DNA of 14,148 nucleotides, taken from NCBI GenBank assembly GCA_022710085.1, contig JAKLHP010000014.1:1-14148 (forward strand). Direction: 5' to 3'. This stretch comes from Patescibacteria group bacterium (lineage in GTDB: Bacteria > Patescibacteriota > Minisyncoccia > Moranbacterales > JAKLHP01). A model generated the notes under the pieces. It did no database searches, had not been told where the DNA came from, and saw only the letters and a program-made list of their open reading frames with translations. Numbering within the stretch: the stretch's first letter is position 1; the number at the start of each line of letters is the position of its first letter. The position numbers were made by a program, and so were the translations under genes. Positions 11,542 to 14,148 of this stretch are shown piece by piece.

Positions 11542-12427
11542 CAAGGAAAAGGCAATTGAAGTGATTTTTGAAAATCTCTTTCCGGCATATTTCAGCCATA
11601 GCCGATTGTTCAAGTATGTGCATGCGGGAAACGGAGATGCGATCCAGAACAACTATATTCCTGAAGGAGTGGAAAGGGGATCGCTCGAACATCAGATCTT
11701 CTTGTATTTTACCAACCTTATGACTTATCGTAATAGTTCTGAGGTTGGTTTTCGCCAATGCGTAACGCTGTATGAAAAATACCCTTTTCTTTTTTCAGAG
11801 GCAATTTTTGAAATAAACAATGAGGATGTTGCTGAAAAACTCAGAGAATCCGGAAATGTGCATCCCAATGAAAATGCAAAACGTTGGAAAGGAAGTGGCA
11901 TGGCATTATTTGGCCATTACGACGGAAATCCCGTGGCTATTTTCGAAAATATCCGGAGCATAGATGAATTGATGAAGAAAAAAAGAAGAAAAGGAAAAAA
12001 TATTTTTCCTGGACTCGGTCCAAAGCTGGCGTCCCTCCTGGCTCTGTTTTTTGAAGAGCTGAACCTGATTCCCCATATTGAAGGAGCTTTTCCAGTCGAT
12101 GTTCATATTCAGGCCCAGTGTATTGGAACAAAGGTGGCGATTTTTTCTGAAGATATCAACTCAACCGATCTGGCAGAAGTTCTGAGAAGGGGAATTTCAG
12201 ATATCTGCTATGAAAGAAATATTTCTCCTTTGGACCTTTCTCATGCGATGTGGTTTTTGGGTAACAAGTTGTGCATAGCTTGCAGGAGAAAGAAAGGAAC
12301 TTCGGAACTTCTTTGCCCTATTTTCAAATATTGCAGTGGCCGTCCGTCAACAAGAAAATATCGGCTGAAAGGAAAATGGGGAAATAGCAGGGAAAGGAGG
12401 ATGCTTCCATTATTTAAAGAATCCTAG
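11519..12427 (+). CDS. HhH-GPD superfamily DNA glycosylase-like protein (endonuclease III type) with unusual Cys cluster
   Basis: 302 residues. The helix-hairpin-helix FPGLGPKLASLLAL (163-176) aligns with LPGVGRKTAN of E. coli Nth, placing Lys169 at the Schiff-base lysine. FPVDVHIQAQ (191-200) matches VDTHIFRV, placing Asp194 at the catalytic aspartate. Both residues of bifunctional glycosylase/AP-lyases are therefore present, although 25 rather than 18 residues apart. C-terminal cysteines 252, 255, 266 and 272 give C-x2-C-x10-C-x5-C, versus C-x6-C-x2-C-x5-C in Nth; a [4Fe-4S] cluster is likely but non-standard. Residues 1-160 are longer than usual and contain no recognised domain. It would remove damaged or modified bases. 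The ATG has a strong ribosome site (GGAGGAG, 11509-11515) and overlaps the preceding gene. A role in defence or a specialised repair is possible but unproven. Confidence 0.75.
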   Translation: MDKEIVFSKEKAIEVIFENLFPAYFSHSRLFKYVHAGNGDAIQNNYIPEGVERGSLEHQIFLYFTNLMTYRNSSEVGFRQCVTLYEKYPFLFSEAIFEINNEDVAEKLRESGNVHPNENAKRWKGSGMALFGHYDGNPVAIFENIRSIDELMKKKRRKGKNIFPGLGPKLASLLALFFEELNLIPHIEGAFPVDVHIQAQCIGTKVAIFSEDINSTDLAEVLRRGISDICYERNISPLDLSHAMWFLGNKLCIACRRKKGTSELLCPIFKYCSGRPSTRKYRLKGKWGNSRERRMLPLFKES

Positions 12428-12464
12428 GGGTTCGCTATTTAAAACGATAGCGGACCCCCTTTTT
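12427..12464 (+). terminator. Strong intrinsic terminator overlapping the glycosylase stop codon
   Basis: GGGGTTCGCTAT (12427-12438) pairs with ATAGCGGACCCC (12447-12458), 12 bp with one G-T wobble and an 8-base loop. CTTTTT follows (12459-12464). The last base of the TAG stop is the first base of the stem. Confidence 0.88.
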
Positions 12465-12477
12465 ATTTAAAATTTTT

Positions 12478-12506
12478 TTGTAAAGTTTCCTAGTATTTGA
12501 TATAAT
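12478..12506 (+). promoter_or_regulatory. Extended -10 promoter placed for a leaderless mRNA
   Basis: TTGTAA (12478-12483, 4 of 6) and TATAAT (12501-12506) are spaced by 17 bp, and TG at 12498-12499 makes an extended -10 (TGATATAAT). The expected start, near 12513, is about 2 nt before the ATG at 12515. Confidence 0.68.
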
Positions 12507-12514
12507 TTCTTTAT

Positions 12515-13495
12515 ATGAATATTATCGAAAAAATAAAAGAATCTGGGCTGACTGGTCGGGGAGGAGCTGCTTTCCCAACTTTTCTGAAGTGGGAAGCAGT
12601 TAAGAATGCCTATGGAGAAAAAAAATATGTTATCTGCAATGGTTCCGAAGGCGAACCGGGGGTGATGAAAGATGGTTTCATTCTGGAAAATTATCCAGAG
12701 GAACTGGTGAATGGAATCAAGGTTGCGCTGGAAACTTTTTCAAACAGCGAGGCTTATATTTATCTTCGGAAGGATTATTATGATAAGCATAAACAGAAAC
12801 TCGTTGAACTTACCAAAAATTTTGCTATAACTTTGATGAAAGAGCCAGGCGGCTATCTTTGCGGAGAAGAAACAACTCTTATTGAATCAATTGAAGGGAA
12901 GCGTTTTGAACCAAGGATCCGTCCTCCTTTTCCAACAGAATCAGGACTGCATGGATGTCCGACACTGATAAATAACTTGGAAACTTTCTATTGGATTTCC
13001 AAGATATCCAAGGACGAATATCATGGCAATAAGTTTTATTCCATCAGCGGAGATGTGAAAAAACAGGGAGTTTTTGAATTTCCAGAAGACTGGTCAATTG
13101 AGCAGATACTCAAGGAAACTGGCAATTTACCAGAAAGTTTGTTCTTTGTTCAAGTAGGAGGAGGAGCAAGCGGAATAATCAAAACTCACGAAGAACTGCA
13201 TGGAAAAATAGGCGGATCGGGATCGATAGTAGTATACGATAAAGAAAAAAATGACCCCAAAGAACTTATGAAAAAATGGATTAATTTTTATTATAATGAA
13301 AATTGTGGAAAATGTGTTCCCTGCAGGGAAGGAGTCTATCGGATCAAGGAAATTCTTGATAAAGATTTGAAAGATGAAAAAAATTTGGAAACGCTTAAGG
13401 ATATAATATTCAATTTGAAAGAGTCGAGTTTTTGTCCTTTAGGAAAAAGCGTCTCGGCTCCATTTGAAAGCTTGTTGGAAAAAATAAAATTTTAG
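12515..13495 (+). CDS. Short NuoF/HndC/HoxF-like NADH-binding flavoprotein subunit
   Basis: 326 residues, against about 430-445 in NuoF. It would bind NADH and FMN and pass electrons to an iron-sulfur partner, cytosolic or membrane-peripheral. SGLTGRGGAAFPTFLKW (10-26) and CNGSEGEPG (41-49) are the FMN/NADH signatures; GGYLCGEETTLIESIEGKR (112-130) is the second. NCGKCVPCREG (263-273) with Cys307 in CPLG gives the C-x2-C-x2-C ... C ligands of the N3-type [4Fe-4S] cluster. The N-terminal region before the glycine-rich motif is nearly absent. An in-frame stop at 12503-12505 shows this is not a wrong start choice. No N-terminal [2Fe-2S] thioredoxin-like domain is fused. The next gene (34 bases on) encodes the expected iron-sulfur partner, so the pair forms an oxidoreductase module, perhaps a hydrogenase or formate dehydrogenase diaphorase. 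Confidence 0.88.
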   Translation: MNIIEKIKESGLTGRGGAAFPTFLKWEAVKNAYGEKKYVICNGSEGEPGVMKDGFILENYPEELVNGIKVALETFSNSEAYIYLRKDYYDKHKQKLVELTKNFAITLMKEPGGYLCGEETTLIESIEGKRFEPRIRPPFPTESGLHGCPTLINNLETFYWISKISKDEYHGNKFYSISGDVKKQGVFEFPEDWSIEQILKETGNLPESLFFVQVGGGASGIIKTHEELHGKIGGSGSIVVYDKEKNDPKELMKKWINFYYNENCGKCVPCREGVYRIKEILDKDLKDEKNLETLKDIIFNLKESSFCPLGKSVSAPFESLLEKIKF

Positions 13496-13529
13496 AAGAC
13501 ACTTTTCGCTTTTTATTTCGCATAACATT

Positions 13530-14148
13530 ATGGAAAAAATTACGGTCACAATCAATGGTAAAAAATATTCTGCAACAGCTGGTCAGACCATTCTTGAACT
13601 GGCTCAAGAAAATGGGATAAAAATTTCCAATCTTTGTTACCACCCCGATGTTGAAACTAGGTCTCTTTGCCGGATGTGCATGGTGGAGATAAGGGGAGAC
13701 AAAAACCTTCAAACCGCTTGTTCCACAAAAGTAGTGGAGGGAATGGAAATCATAACAGAATCCGAAAAAATAAAAAAATTGAGAAAAATAAATCTGGAAC
13801 TCATTTTTTCCCAGCATCAGGAAGAATGCGATGATTGCGTTTGGCTTCACAATTGCAAGCTTCTGGAATATGCCAAAGATTTTGGAATAGAAAACGGAAG
13901 ATTTGTTGATCGCAAAAGTGATCGCAAGGTAATTCAAAGTGGCCCTATCGTTTTTGATTGGACCAAATGCATCGATTGTCGGAATTGTGTGGATGTTTGT
14001 CCGACTGGATTTTTGGAAGTAAAAAACAGGGGGGCGGATATAACAGTTGAAACTTATTCTGATGAAAATCGCCAGTGTATCAATTGCGGGCAATGCATCG
14101 TCCACTGTCCGGTGGGAGCGATTGAAAGTGCCGGTGAATTTGAAAATA
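13530..14148 (+). CDS. Iron-sulfur protein of NuoG/HoxU/[FeFe]-hydrogenase N-terminal type (3' end outside window)
   Basis: 206 codons are visible and the frame runs off the end. It has four cluster sites in the order of NuoG, HoxU and HndD. First comes a [2Fe-2S] domain with Cys36, Cys47, Cys50 and Cys64 (LCRMCMVEIRG region). Then His96-x3-Cys100-x2-Cys103-x5-Cys109 is the His-Cys3 [4Fe-4S] site. Two ferredoxin motifs follow, CIDCRNCVDVCP (147-158) and CINCGQCIVHCP (183-194). If the gene ends shortly after, it is a HoxU-like electron carrier; a catalytic H-cluster domain further on would make it an [FeFe] hydrogenase, and a molybdopterin domain a NuoG or formate dehydrogenase subunit. The preceding NuoF-like gene supports NAD(H)-linked electron transfer. 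No Shine-Dalgarno sequence is visible before the ATG. Confidence 0.88.
   Translation, partial: MEKITVTINGKKYSATAGQTILELAQENGIKISNLCYHPDVETRSLCRMCMVEIRGDKNLQTACSTKVVEGMEIITESEKIKKLRKINLELIFSQHQEECDDCVWLHNCKLLEYAKDFGIENGRFVDRKSDRKVIQSGPIVFDWTKCIDCRNCVDVCPTGFLEVKNRGADITVETYSDENRQCINCGQCIVHCPVGAIESAGEFEN

Noticed and set aside
13410..14105. Long minus-strand open frame (231 codons)
   Set aside because: It lies opposite two strongly supported iron-sulfur genes with clear cysteine motifs. Its translation is Phe-rich with no domain, as expected for an antisense shadow.
1..14148. tRNA, rRNA, CRISPR arrays, insertion sequences, minus-strand genes
   Set aside because: I looked for cloverleaf arms with GTTCRA-type loops, regular repeats, transposase motifs and terminal inverted repeats and saw none. 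All supported genes are on the plus strand.

Overview
The window looks like part of a low-GC bacterial genome of the Candidate Phyla Radiation (Patescibacteria, probably a Parcubacteria-type lineage). This is inferred from compact A/T-rich genes all on one strand, divergent glycolytic enzymes, a DedA protein, a bifunctional penicillin-binding protein and a shortened NuoF-like protein. TGA ends several genes (for example at 4690, 9464 and 10240), so the lineages that read TGA as glycine (Absconditabacteria and Gracilibacteria) are excluded. No minus-strand gene, tRNA, rRNA, CRISPR array or insertion sequence was found.

Layout. (1) 1-2125: the 3' part of a large SNF2-type helicase fused to a class I methyltransferase. 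(2) 2149-6434: an extended -10 promoter, then a five-gene operon: ALG5/DPM1-like glycosyltransferase, GalT-like nucleotidylyltransferase, DedA, triosephosphate isomerase and class II aldolase. It closes with a terminator whose loop holds the -35 box of the next promoter. (3) 6413-9464: a small two-helix membrane protein, a class A penicillin-binding protein and an overlapping YgjP-like zinc protease. (4) 9520-12464: an accessory stretch of small transcription units separated by hairpin terminators and good sigma70-type promoters. (5) 12478-14148: an apparently leaderless NuoF-like flavoprotein gene and the first part of an iron-sulfur protein (NuoG/HoxU/[FeFe]-hydrogenase type).

The most unusual part is region 4. 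At 9850-10240 a promoter leads, almost without a 5' UTR, into a 30-codon peptide gene with the aromatic run YYYSWYF. Four complementary segments follow that can pair as 1:2, 2:3 and 3:4. Segment 3:4 is an intrinsic terminator, which is the architecture of trp-type ribosome-mediated attenuation. The only gene behind it encodes a 55-residue protein with a C-x-C ... C-x3-H zinc-binding pattern, not a biosynthetic enzyme.

Next comes a perfect-consensus promoter (TTGACA, 17 bp, TATAAT) that seems to make a short RNA of about 90 nt. A second promoter drives an overlapping set of genes ending in an endonuclease-III-like HhH DNA glycosylase with a non-standard cysteine cluster. The first of these genes appears to need a -1 frame change at a U UUU UUA heptamer. 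After it, the coding signature moves to the -1 frame until a stop that overlaps the next start as ATGAGTAG. Whether this is programmed frameshifting, a mutation or a sequence error cannot be decided from the sequence.

Strong Shine-Dalgarno sequences occur only before the GalT gene and genes in region 4. The core metabolic genes have none, so two translation-initiation modes seem to be mixed here.
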